Virus record (IMG/VR): IMGVR_UViG_3300045918_000422
Coordinates: 1-44,017 of that record
Strand: one strand, 5' to 3'
DNA length: 44,017 nt
Source: a virus
The translations under genes and the position numbers were made by a program. Positions 36,676 through 42,016 of this stretch are shown piece by piece. How positions within the stretch are numbered: position 1 is the stretch's first letter; each line of letters begins with the position of its first letter. Below the pieces are notes generated by a model that searched no databases, was not told the origin of the DNA, and worked only from the letters and a program-made list of their open reading frames with translations.

Positions 36676-36866
36676 CTAGACCAACAACCCGCGCCGGTCG
36701 CAAAACTGGTTTACCAGTTGGTAAACCAAAAGGCGAAAACGATACCGCCGTTTTGTTTCGTACAACTTCCGCCGTTAAAGAGTTCATCGATGCTCACGGA
36801 GGAGCAACAAAACTCATTAACGCGCTACTTGAAAGCGCAATAACAACCGCAAGGGGAACAAAATGA
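36672..36866 (+). CDS. Small basic protein, RHH-like C-terminus (64 aa)
   Basis: A GTG start in GTGA overlap with the previous gene. The N-terminus is basic and Gly/Pro-rich (TRPTTRAGRKTGLPVGKPKG), followed by NDTAVLFRTTSAVKEFIDAH and GGATKLINALLESA, a strand-helix-helix pattern seen in small phage DNA-binding proteins. Overlaps the next start (ATGA at 36863). Confidence 0.6.
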   Translation: MTRPTTRAGRKTGLPVGKPKGENDTAVLFRTTSAVKEFIDAHGGATKLINALLESAITTARGTK

Positions 36867-37036
36867 AAACGTACACATTTTTCCTGCTGTCAAACTGCTT
36901 GACAGTCTCGGTAACCGCCGCGCACAAGCATGATGCTCGTGAAGTCGTCGAACATCAATTCAAAATTAAAGACCATGCGCTAATAAAGTGCATGGGAATT
37001 AACTTACCAACAACATCTGACAAATTTGTCAGATAA
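36863..37036 (+). CDS. Hypothetical protein with signal-like N-terminus (57 aa)
   Basis: The product begins MKTYTFFLLSNCLTVSVTAA, which could be a weak signal peptide, then a short charged domain (HDAREVVEHQFKIKDHALIK). It is coupled to the upstream gene by ATGA. Two TGTCA/TGACA dyads lie within its coding region (36887-36905 and 37015-37034). Confidence 0.55.
   Translation: MKTYTFFLLSNCLTVSVTAAHKHDAREVVEHQFKIKDHALIKCMGINLPTTSDKFVR
37015..37034. promoter_or_regulatory. Perfect 20-base palindrome with TGACA/TGTCA arms
   Basis: ATCTGACAAATTTGTCAGAT overlaps the 3' end of the 57-residue gene. The arms TGACA...TGTCA match those of the operator array at 34374-34424 with one base less between them, so the same regulator may bind. 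The following leader carries GCGGGTAG/CTATCCGC (about 37048-37070) before the ribosome-binding site of 37096. Confidence 0.55.
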
Positions 37037-37095
37037 CAAAAATCAAGCGGGTAGCGTTAAACTATCCGCATATTAAAAAACTACTGGAGTAAGAA

Positions 37096-37416
37096 ATGGG
37101 TTATTTGCACGAAACAACTGTTAAAGAAAAACCAGAGCAGTATCCAGTAAGATACTGGGTGAAAATACTAAAAGATGGACGTGAAATAGACCGTTTTAAT
37201 GTTAGGGCTGACACTCACTCAGCAATAGGCGGCTGGATTGTCGCTGACATAAAAGGAGATGTGTCTGAGGAAATGCAAAAAAGAAGCTATGCGTTTGAAA
37301 CTGTATGTATCGTAACTGATAGCAAGTACGGTAGTGATTTTAAAATGGCATTTGAGGCTGTACTACCAGTCTTTGAATATAAACCGCGTCACCAATCAAA
37401 AAGGAAAGTGAAATGA
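37096..37416 (+). CDS. Hypothetical protein (106 aa)
   Basis: It begins MGYLHETTVKEKPEQYPVRY; the mid-part is beta-rich (YWVKILKDGREIDRFNVRAD) and the C-terminus basic (KPRHQSKRKVK). CTGGAG precedes the start. No family is recognised. Overlaps the next gene in ATGA. Confidence 0.62.
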   Translation: MGYLHETTVKEKPEQYPVRYWVKILKDGREIDRFNVRADTHSAIGGWIVADIKGDVSEEMQKRSYAFETVCIVTDSKYGSDFKMAFEAVLPVFEYKPRHQSKRKVK

Positions 37417-37871
37417 AAATTATTAATCTGACACAACATCCTTCAACCACAGAGCAAGACGTTGAAGACGTTATCATTACTGGCGAATGTGTCGCCAGTT
37501 CATTTAACTTACGCCCTGACCAGTTCGGGTACCACCCAAAATTATCTGACGTGCTGACGTTTGACAATATTCCTACCTACGGGAGTATGTGGCTCAGAGC
37601 ATGCTTGCTTACATCAATAGCCGTGAAGCTAGGAGCAACCCACGCAATGATCGGCGGCGCAGGGTTCTTCCTGCCAGTGCTTGAAAAATCACTCAAGCAA
37701 CGTGGGATCATCCCCGTTCATGCTTTCTCAAAACGAGAAAGCGTTGAAACGCGTAATGCTGATGGAACGGTGTCTAAGACTAATATCTTTAAACACCTGG
37801 GCTTTGTTGAATCCGGCGTTGACTACTCTGGGGACAGAGACTGCGGAAATATCTACGATGATGAGTCTTAG
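37413..37871 (+). CDS. Conserved Rossmann-like protein of unknown function (152 aa)
   Basis: MKIINLTQHPSTTEQDVEDV opens a protein whose pattern I recall from phages and plasmids: LTQHP-x-T near the N-terminus, ATHAMIGGAGFFLPVLEKSL in the middle, and VHAFSKRESVETRNADGTVS with NIFKHLGFVE at the end. The alternating strands and helices suggest a Rossmann-like fold with a conserved G-G and S-x-R-x-S-x-E. The molecular role is not established to my knowledge. It is the last gene of the rightward cluster. Confidence 0.65.
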   Translation: MKIINLTQHPSTTEQDVEDVIITGECVASSFNLRPDQFGYHPKLSDVLTFDNIPTYGSMWLRACLLTSIAVKLGATHAMIGGAGFFLPVLEKSLKQRGIIPVHAFSKRESVETRNADGTVSKTNIFKHLGFVESGVDYSGDRDCGNIYDDES

Positions 37872-37892
37872 TATTTCCTATTAATTCTGTGG

Positions 37893-37962
37893 TATAATAA
37901 CAACGGCATTGATACGCCAAACACACAAAGAACCCTACTGTCGTGAGATAGCAGGGTTTTTT
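37893..37962 (+). ncRNA. Possible short RNA ending in an intrinsic terminator
   Basis: An extended -10 (TGGTATAAT, 37890-37898) would start a transcript of about 55 bases containing GGC-ATTGATAC-GCC and ending in AACCCTACTGTC-GTGA-GATAGCAGGGTT (37931-37958) with a T run. At a minimum this is the terminator of the rightward cluster. GCATTGATAC and AAAGAACCCTA are also present in kissing-loop leader copy 1 (1444-1453, 1427-1437). Confidence 0.5.
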
Positions 37963-37967
37963 ATTGC

Positions 37968-38243
37968 CTATTTTTTACCCGCCTTTTTATCTGCTGCTAA
38001 CTCAAACGGCTTGCCACGCTTAACAATGCCCTGTGCATCTTCTGCGCTTGTTGCCGCGTATTCTTTACCGTCTGCTGTACGCGCTATCCACTGGCCATTG
38101 ATTTTAAACGCGCCTGACTTCGGTTTTACTGGCAATTCAATTACGTTTTTTGTATTTTCTCTGTGCAGTTTTTCTGCACGAAGCCGTTTGATTTCGGCGC
38201 GTTCGGCTTTGGTTCGTGGTGGTCTGATTACAATCTTATCCAT
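37968..38243 (-). CDS. Basic hypothetical protein (91 aa)
   Basis: MDKIVIRPPRTKAERAEIKR is very basic and helical at the N-terminus, followed by a compact beta part (FKINGQWIARTADGKEYAAT) and a Lys-rich tail. ATG 38243 overlaps the previous stop by 8 bases; an in-frame ATG at 38267 is an alternative start. Last gene of the leftward cluster; no family is recognised. Confidence 0.58.
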   Translation of the reverse strand: MDKIVIRPPRTKAERAEIKRLRAEKLHRENTKNVIELPVKPKSGAFKINGQWIARTADGKEYAATSAEDAQGIVKRGKPFELAADKKAGKK

Positions 38244-38424
38244 TGTGCATTTTTTCAAGTTGGTCAATCAGAGCGTCAAGTTCTGGTTGTGTCGTAACGC
38301 GGTACACCGTCCCGTCAGTCATCGTGACTTTTTCACAAACTTCACGATTAATTCTTGCTCCAATTTTACGCGCTCTGGCTGTGAGTTTGCCGCGTTCGCT
38401 TATGTATTGCTGTTGATGACTCAT
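38236..38424 (-). CDS. Hypothetical protein (62 aa)
   Basis: The product begins MSHQQQYISERGKLTARARK, with a basic N-terminal helix followed by TMTDGTVYRVTTQPELDALI. Overlaps on both sides support it. No family is recognised. Confidence 0.6.
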   Translation of the reverse strand: MSHQQQYISERGKLTARARKIGARINREVCEKVTMTDGTVYRVTTQPELDALIDQLEKMHNG

Positions 38425-38564
38425 GACAAACTACTCACTGTCGGCACATCACTTGCCAGTTCGCGCTGTTCTAGCAGTTGTTTAGCTAGTTCGTGCGCTA
38501 AATTGCAATAATGATTGTAGTCTGTCGTTTCGATGAAACTTTTTAGCTGTTCGATTGTGTACAT
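38421..38564 (-). CDS. Small acidic protein (47 aa)
   Basis: MYTIEQLKSFIETTDYNHYC opens an acidic helical peptide whose stop overlaps the downstream ATG (ATGA at 38421-38424). The start codon lies two bases before the stop of the 33-residue ORF upstream, so the genes are coupled. Confidence 0.55.
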   Translation of the reverse strand: MYTIEQLKSFIETTDYNHYCNLAHELAKQLLEQRELASDVPTVSSLS

Positions 38565-38565
38565 T

Positions 38566-38667
38566 TTAATGCTCCCAGTATTGATACATTTGTATGTTAT
38601 GCGGCTGTATATCGCATGTTAGACGTTCGTGGTATTTAAAACGGTAGTGTTGCCCTGGGTCTGTCAT
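38566..38667 (-). CDS. Very small protein (33 aa)
   Basis: MTDPGQHYRFKYHERLTCDI continues to QPHNIQMYQYWEH. ATG 38667 overlaps the methyltransferase stop in ATGA. The coupling on both sides is the main support; no family is recognised. Confidence 0.5.
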   Translation of the reverse strand: MTDPGQHYRFKYHERLTCDIQPHNIQMYQYWEH

Positions 38668-39464
38668 TGCTCATTCCTAAAAAAATCCACCTGATTAAGT
38701 TTTTTAACCTGTTCCAGTAAGCTGCTTTGCTGTGTTTCGATTTCAATCCACTTTTTAGCTAGTGCAAAAAAATCTTTTTTAATCTCAAAACCATATCCAC
38801 GCCTGCCCATATTTTGAGAAGCAACAAGCGTTGAACCACTTCCACAACACGGGTCTATAACTACATCGCCTTCATCGGTAAATGTGTTTATCAGCATTTC
38901 CAATAGTTTTACTGGCTTTTGTGTCGGGTGTATTTTTGGGCTTTTTGTGTCTTTGTCCCAATCGATACAGTTAAAAATCATCTTGCCGTGATTGTTAAAC
39001 TTTGGCAATTTATCACGATAAAGCAACAAGCCATATTCACAGTTACCCACTACCCGCATATTTGCCTTTAGTACCTGTGCACTAAAATTTTTACGAAAAA
39101 CAAGGTTGATGTAATTGTTCAGTCCGTATTTTTTAGCCACTTCGATTAATTGAAATTGCTGTTCAAACGAACAAAAAACAATCATGCAGGCTGCTTTGTT
39201 TTTCTCTTTTGGCTCTGGCTTTAGCAGTGTAGAGCAAAAGTGCATGAACTCTGGCACTCTAAAATCTTTATCGGTGTCGAAAAATTCTTTTCCTGCCAGT
39301 GCTGATTCTCCGTTTTTATTATCACCTCCTACATACCATGATGGATTACTGCCATACGCATTTATGCCAATGTTGTACGGTATATCAGCAATTACAAGCT
39401 GTGCGCGTGGCACGTTATAACGCTTAAAGTTTTGGAAGTGGTCATTTATTAGAATTGCGGTCAT
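38664..39464 (-). CDS. DNA methyltransferase (N6-adenine/N4-cytosine type)
   Basis: A 266-residue beta-class enzyme. The catalytic motif IV is DIPYNIG near residue 27 (Ile replaces the usual first Pro of DPPY), followed by the target domain, HPTQKPVKLLEMLIN, and motif I in VVIDPCCGSGSTLVASQNMG. The order IV then I resembles Dam-like phage enzymes. No cognate restriction gene is present, so it is likely a solitary enzyme that protects phage DNA. It belongs to the leftward cluster under attenuator copy 3. Confidence 0.87.
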   Translation of the reverse strand: MTAILINDHFQNFKRYNVPRAQLVIADIPYNIGINAYGSNPSWYVGGDNKNGESALAGKEFFDTDKDFRVPEFMHFCSTLLKPEPKEKNKAACMIVFCSFEQQFQLIEVAKKYGLNNYINLVFRKNFSAQVLKANMRVVGNCEYGLLLYRDKLPKFNNHGKMIFNCIDWDKDTKSPKIHPTQKPVKLLEMLINTFTDEGDVVIDPCCGSGSTLVASQNMGRRGYGFEIKKDFFALAKKWIEIETQQSSLLEQVKKLNQVDFFRNEQ

Positions 39465-39673
39465 TGTCTTTTTCCATACGCCATAATAACGTCATACAAT
39501 TCAGGCTGTGTTAGTCCTGAACGTGTCGCTATCCAATTAAAGACCATTTGCCGCGAGACAAATTTAAACCTCTGGATACCTATTTTTTCGTGGTCGGCAT
39601 AATCGTAGAGCATGTCCAGGGTCGGTGCTGGTTTTAATTCTGGCTTTAAAACCGTTATCATTTTCTCACTCAT
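39461..39673 (-). CDS. Hypothetical protein (70 aa)
   Basis: It begins MSEKMITVLKPELKPAPTLD and contains a helical C-terminal half (QMVFNWIATRSGLTQPELYD). It overlaps both neighbours in ATGA and is likely co-expressed with the methyltransferase. No family is recognised. Confidence 0.6.
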   Translation of the reverse strand: MSEKMITVLKPELKPAPTLDMLYDYADHEKIGIQRFKFVSRQMVFNWIATRSGLTQPELYDVIMAYGKRQ

Positions 39674-39885
39674 ACGTCACCTATTCTAAAAACTAAATCA
39701 GGGATTGATAATACAGAAACAGCGTTTGGATGTGCTTCGCGCATTATTTTTTTAGCCTCATCGAGATTGTCAAAACATGACATCGCTCCAAATCTCCCAT
39801 CTGGCAATGGCAGCTTGATTACTCCAAGATTACCTGTAATGTTACAACCGTGTTCTGTGTAGCTTGTTGCATATTCAATTTTCAT
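39670..39885 (-). CDS. Hypothetical protein (71 aa)
   Basis: ATG 39885 gives MKIEYATSYTEHGCNITGNL, a beta-rich start, then FDNLDEAKKIMREAHPNAVS. A longer reading starting at 39984 is rejected because it would overlap the preceding gene by 110 bases. Resembles small phage proteins with a D-E-A-K helix such as the next gene; the two may be related. Confidence 0.58.
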   Translation of the reverse strand: MKIEYATSYTEHGCNITGNLGVIKLPLPDGRFGAMSCFDNLDEAKKIMREAHPNAVSVLSIPDLVFRIGDV

Positions 39886-40075
39886 AACCCATCCAATCGT
39901 TATAAACAGCGTTCGCTTCTTCAAGCGTTTCAAAAGTTCCCAGCCGTTCAGGAACCAGTTTTTCAGTGGTCCGCAAAACGTCACTCCTGCGGGTCGTTGA
40001 ATTAGCCACGCCCTGAACTAAAAAAGTGTCGTTTGCCCAGCTGGTTACGCCGTAGCCTTTTGTTTGTTTACTCAT
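39875..40075 (-). CDS. Hypothetical protein (66 aa)
   Basis: It begins MSKQTKGYGVTSWANDTFLV and ends FETLEEANAVYNDWMGYEN. The beta-strands plus final acidic helix with E-E-A-N resemble the downstream neighbour (D-E-A-K), suggesting an old duplication. No function is recognised. Confidence 0.58.
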   Translation of the reverse strand: MSKQTKGYGVTSWANDTFLVQGVANSTTRRSDVLRTTEKLVPERLGTFETLEEANAVYNDWMGYEN

Positions 40076-40380
40076 ACGTCACCCCGTACAGCATTAACAA
40101 CCGCGTCAATTGTTTCACCAATCACCCCGATGAACCAATCACCATGATACAGATAATCAACGATTTTTTCATTGTCACATCCTTGATCTCTCCAGCATTG
40201 GATTTGTGCTTTGCATTCGTCCATATTTGCTAAAAGCCAACATTCGCCGCTGCAATAAATGTCTATTTCATCACTTGCTGGTTTAAAGTGTTCGTTGCAC
40301 CGTGCGCATTGTGGGCGTGTGTCTTCTGGTGGGTCTGGATATGTGCCGTCTCCGTACCCTGCTGTTGTGTATCTGCTCAT
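40072..40380 (-). CDS. Cys-rich (zinc-binding) hypothetical protein (102 aa)
   Basis: MSRYTTAGYGDGTYPDPPED precedes PQCARCNEHF and IYCSGECWLL, a CxxC...CxxxC zinc-like site, followed by an acidic helical part (DECKAQIQCWRDQGCDNEKI). Overlaps its downstream neighbour in ATGA. No family is recognised. Confidence 0.6.
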   Translation of the reverse strand: MSRYTTAGYGDGTYPDPPEDTRPQCARCNEHFKPASDEIDIYCSGECWLLANMDECKAQIQCWRDQGCDNEKIVDYLYHGDWFIGVIGETIDAVVNAVRGDV

Positions 40381-40388
40381 GATTGCAC

Positions 40389-41363
40389 CTAAAAATTAAT
40401 AACAAGGTTTGCCAATTTTCCAGCAATCGCCGCTTTTACTACGTCAACCGCTTTCTGTTCAGTCAGTCCGCATTCAGACATTAACGCATTTTTAACAGCC
40501 GTTTTTACCGCTGTACGGTGTGCCGTGTCTGCTTTGCGCTTGTATTCAATCGCTTGCAATCTGTCTTGCTCCGCTTTTGCCCGTGCTTTTTCGCGTTCAA
40601 CAGCTGCCGCTTTTTCGCGTTCAGCGCGTTCTTTGGCTTGTTGCTCCCGAAGTTCAGCACGTTCTTTTTCTAGCCGTGCATTTTCAATTGCCAGTTTTGC
40701 CGCTTGTTCAGCTTGTTGTTTTTCACGTTCAGCGCGTTCGATTGCCGCTTTTTGTTTTGCCCGTTCATCGGCTATGGCTTGCTGTTTTATGCGCGCTTCG
40801 CGTTCAGCTTGTTCTTTTGCCGCTTGTTCAGCGCGTTCTTTGGCTTCGCGTTCGGCTTGTTCTTTTGCTTTTGCCGCTGCGATTTCTGCCTGTTGTTTTT
40901 CAACGTCAAATTTGAGATTAAGCAATAAAGCAAATTCATGATCCGATTGATATTGCCGTTCAGCTTCTTCACGTTCGGCTTTTAATCGTTCAGCTTCCTT
41001 CCTGTCTTCTTCTTTTTTTGTTTCTGCTGCTTCCCACTCGTCAAGCTTTAATCTTACTGTTTTTTGCAGTGCGTCCAAAAAGTCCTTAGCTTTTTTACGG
41101 CTTGCATCAATCATTTTGGGAATTTCTTTTTGCTTGTCCGCTAAAGCTTTCCCCTCTTTTTCGATTCGGCTTTTAGCTTGGGCTACTTTGTACGCATTAC
41201 TTGCGATAACCTCACGCCCTTTTTTTGTCTCTACGTCAGCAACAAGCGATAAAGCCTCGGATTCGATTTGCTTTAGCAAAATATCCAGCGCGTCTGTCTC
41301 TCCTGTGAATACTGCTAATGCGTTTTGTTGGATTGTTTCCAATGTTATTAAATCTTTGCTCAT
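40389..41363 (-). CDS. Long coiled-coil protein (324 aa)
   Basis: An N-terminal domain of about 110 residues (SKDLITLETIQQNALAVFTG, GREVIASNAYKVAQAKSRIE) precedes about 170 residues of Lys/Glu/Ala-rich coiled coil, and a C-terminal helical domain (ALMSECGLTEQKAVDVVKAA). I recall similar proteins in many phage early regions without a settled function; DNA recombination or host-nuclease inhibition has been suggested for some. It is the first gene after attenuator copy 3, with TTGGAG in front. Confidence 0.7.
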   Translation of the reverse strand: MSKDLITLETIQQNALAVFTGETDALDILLKQIESEALSLVADVETKKGREVIASNAYKVAQAKSRIEKEGKALADKQKEIPKMIDASRKKAKDFLDALQKTVRLKLDEWEAAETKKEEDRKEAERLKAEREEAERQYQSDHEFALLLNLKFDVEKQQAEIAAAKAKEQAEREAKERAEQAAKEQAEREARIKQQAIADERAKQKAAIERAEREKQQAEQAAKLAIENARLEKERAELREQQAKERAEREKAAAVEREKARAKAEQDRLQAIEYKRKADTAHRTAVKTAVKNALMSECGLTEQKAVDVVKAAIAGKLANLVINF

Positions 41364-41379
41364 TTTTTTCTAAACTCCA

Positions 41380-41500
41380 AAAAAAAACCCGCTTCGACTG
41401 GTGGGAATCAGTCAAAACAGGTTTCTTAAATAAAACACTGGAGTGCTTTAAAAATTACAGTTCCCACACTGCTTTTTAAAACACTCTGAATTGTGGCTTT
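41380..41500 (-). ncRNA. Kissing-loop attenuator leader, copy 3 (coiled-coil gene)
   Basis: On the minus strand P1 GAGTG plus TTTTAAAAA pairs with TTTTTAAAG plus CACTC (41486-41473, 41454-41441). It encloses P2 CAGT/ACTG with the six-base loop GTGGGA (41467-41462). The terminator AAACCTG/CGGGTTT (41424-41418, 41391-41385) holds GACTG/CAGTC around loop ATTCCCAC, whose TCCCAC (41406-41401) is the exact complement of the P2 loop. A nine-T run, TTGGAG and ATG 41363 follow. Four of the six loop pairs differ from copy 2, all compensated. Confidence 0.78.
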
Positions 41501-41545
41501 GCTAGTGTGTGCCGCATAAGCTAAGCTACTAGAAATCAAAACCAC
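41501..41545 (-). ncRNA. 5' hairpin of the copy 3 leader
   Basis: CTAGT and ACTAG (about 41532-41528 and 41505-41501 on the minus strand) form an extra stem at the transcript start, ahead of the kissing-loop element. It has no counterpart in the other two copies. Confidence 0.45.
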
Positions 41546-41551
41546 GATGCT

Positions 41552-41579
41552 ATTTTAATCTATTTTGTCAGACTGTCAA
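41552..41579 (-). promoter_or_regulatory. Promoter of the leftward 41.4-38.0 kb cluster
   Basis: On the minus strand TTGACA (41579-41574), a 16-base spacer and TAAAAT (41557-41552). Two TGACA half-sites (TTGACAGTCTGACA) overlap the -35, similar to the arms of the operator array at 34.4 kb. Transcription would begin near 41545. Confidence 0.75.
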
Positions 41580-41589
41580 ACGATTATTT

Positions 41590-41629
41590 TCTAATTCCGT
41601 GTAATTCGATGGAATTAGAAATTCTAATT
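41590..41629. promoter_or_regulatory. Palindromes upstream of the leftward promoter
   Basis: TCTAATTCC and GGAATTAGA (41590-41598, 41611-41619) are inverted, and AATTAGAAATTCTAATT (41613-41629) is a further palindrome sharing one arm. They sit just upstream of the -35, where an activator would bind. The remaining bases to 41661 are AT-rich and show no gene. Confidence 0.5.
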
Positions 41630-41661
41630 AGGTCGAATTCGATATGTTTAAAAAATGCGAT

Positions 41662-41889
41662 TTAACCCGCATAAAACTCACAACCCTTATCACCATCGCA
41701 CCCAGTGACTAAATAACGCCCTGTATCGGTTTTTAACGCGCCGTTGAGCTGGTTTATGATTATCCCCTCTGTTTTCTCGATAGTCCCGCCGCGTTCTCGG
41801 TAAGCTATTATTTTTCGACACTGCCCGAAGTTGTGCGGGTGTTCGTTAGTCGTGTATGAGTACTGCTTGAAGTGTTGGCAGGTGTTCAT
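41662..41889 (-). CDS. Small Cys-rich protein (75 aa)
   Basis: The product begins MNTCQHFKQYSYTTNEHPHN and has C-x2-H, FGQCRK and CDGDKGCEFY, giving four Cys and several His that may bind zinc. AGGAC precedes ATG 41889. It stands alone between the hairpin repeats near the replication gene and the leftward promoter. No family is recognised. Confidence 0.62.
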   Translation of the reverse strand: MNTCQHFKQYSYTTNEHPHNFGQCRKIIAYRERGGTIEKTEGIIINQLNGALKTDTGRYLVTGCDGDKGCEFYAG

Positions 41890-41933
41890 TTTTTGTCCTG
41901 GTTTTTATGAATCAAAGTAGTGAATCAAGGTAA

Positions 41934-42015
41934 GTGAAGCAACGTAGCAATCCCTAAAGGGATTTGCTACGCTACGCTTCACCTGTTTACCCCGTAGCAA
42001 AAATCCATTTGCTAC
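41934..42015. repeat. Tandem hairpins next to the replication gene
   Basis: GTAGCAA/TTGCTAC occurs twice as a stem (41944-41950 with 41964-41970; 41994-42000 with 42009-42015), each copy followed by GCTACGCTTCAC. The first is further enclosed by GTGAAGC/GCTTCAC (41934-41940, 41976-41982). More GCTTCAC copies lie at 42021 and 42031. There is no T run, so a terminator is unlikely. Repeats beside the primase/helicase gene suggest an origin or a binding site for the replication protein. Confidence 0.55.
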
Positions 42016-42016
42016 G

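Noticed and set aside
39886-39984. Longer start for the 39670-39885 gene
   Set aside because: It would overlap the upstream gene by 110 bases, and ATG 39885 fits the local overlap pattern.
40525-40941. Plus-strand Ser/Ala/Cys-rich ORF of 138 residues
   Set aside because: It is the reverse shadow of the Lys/Glu/Ala coiled coil in 40389-41363; composition is a by-product of the repeated codons.
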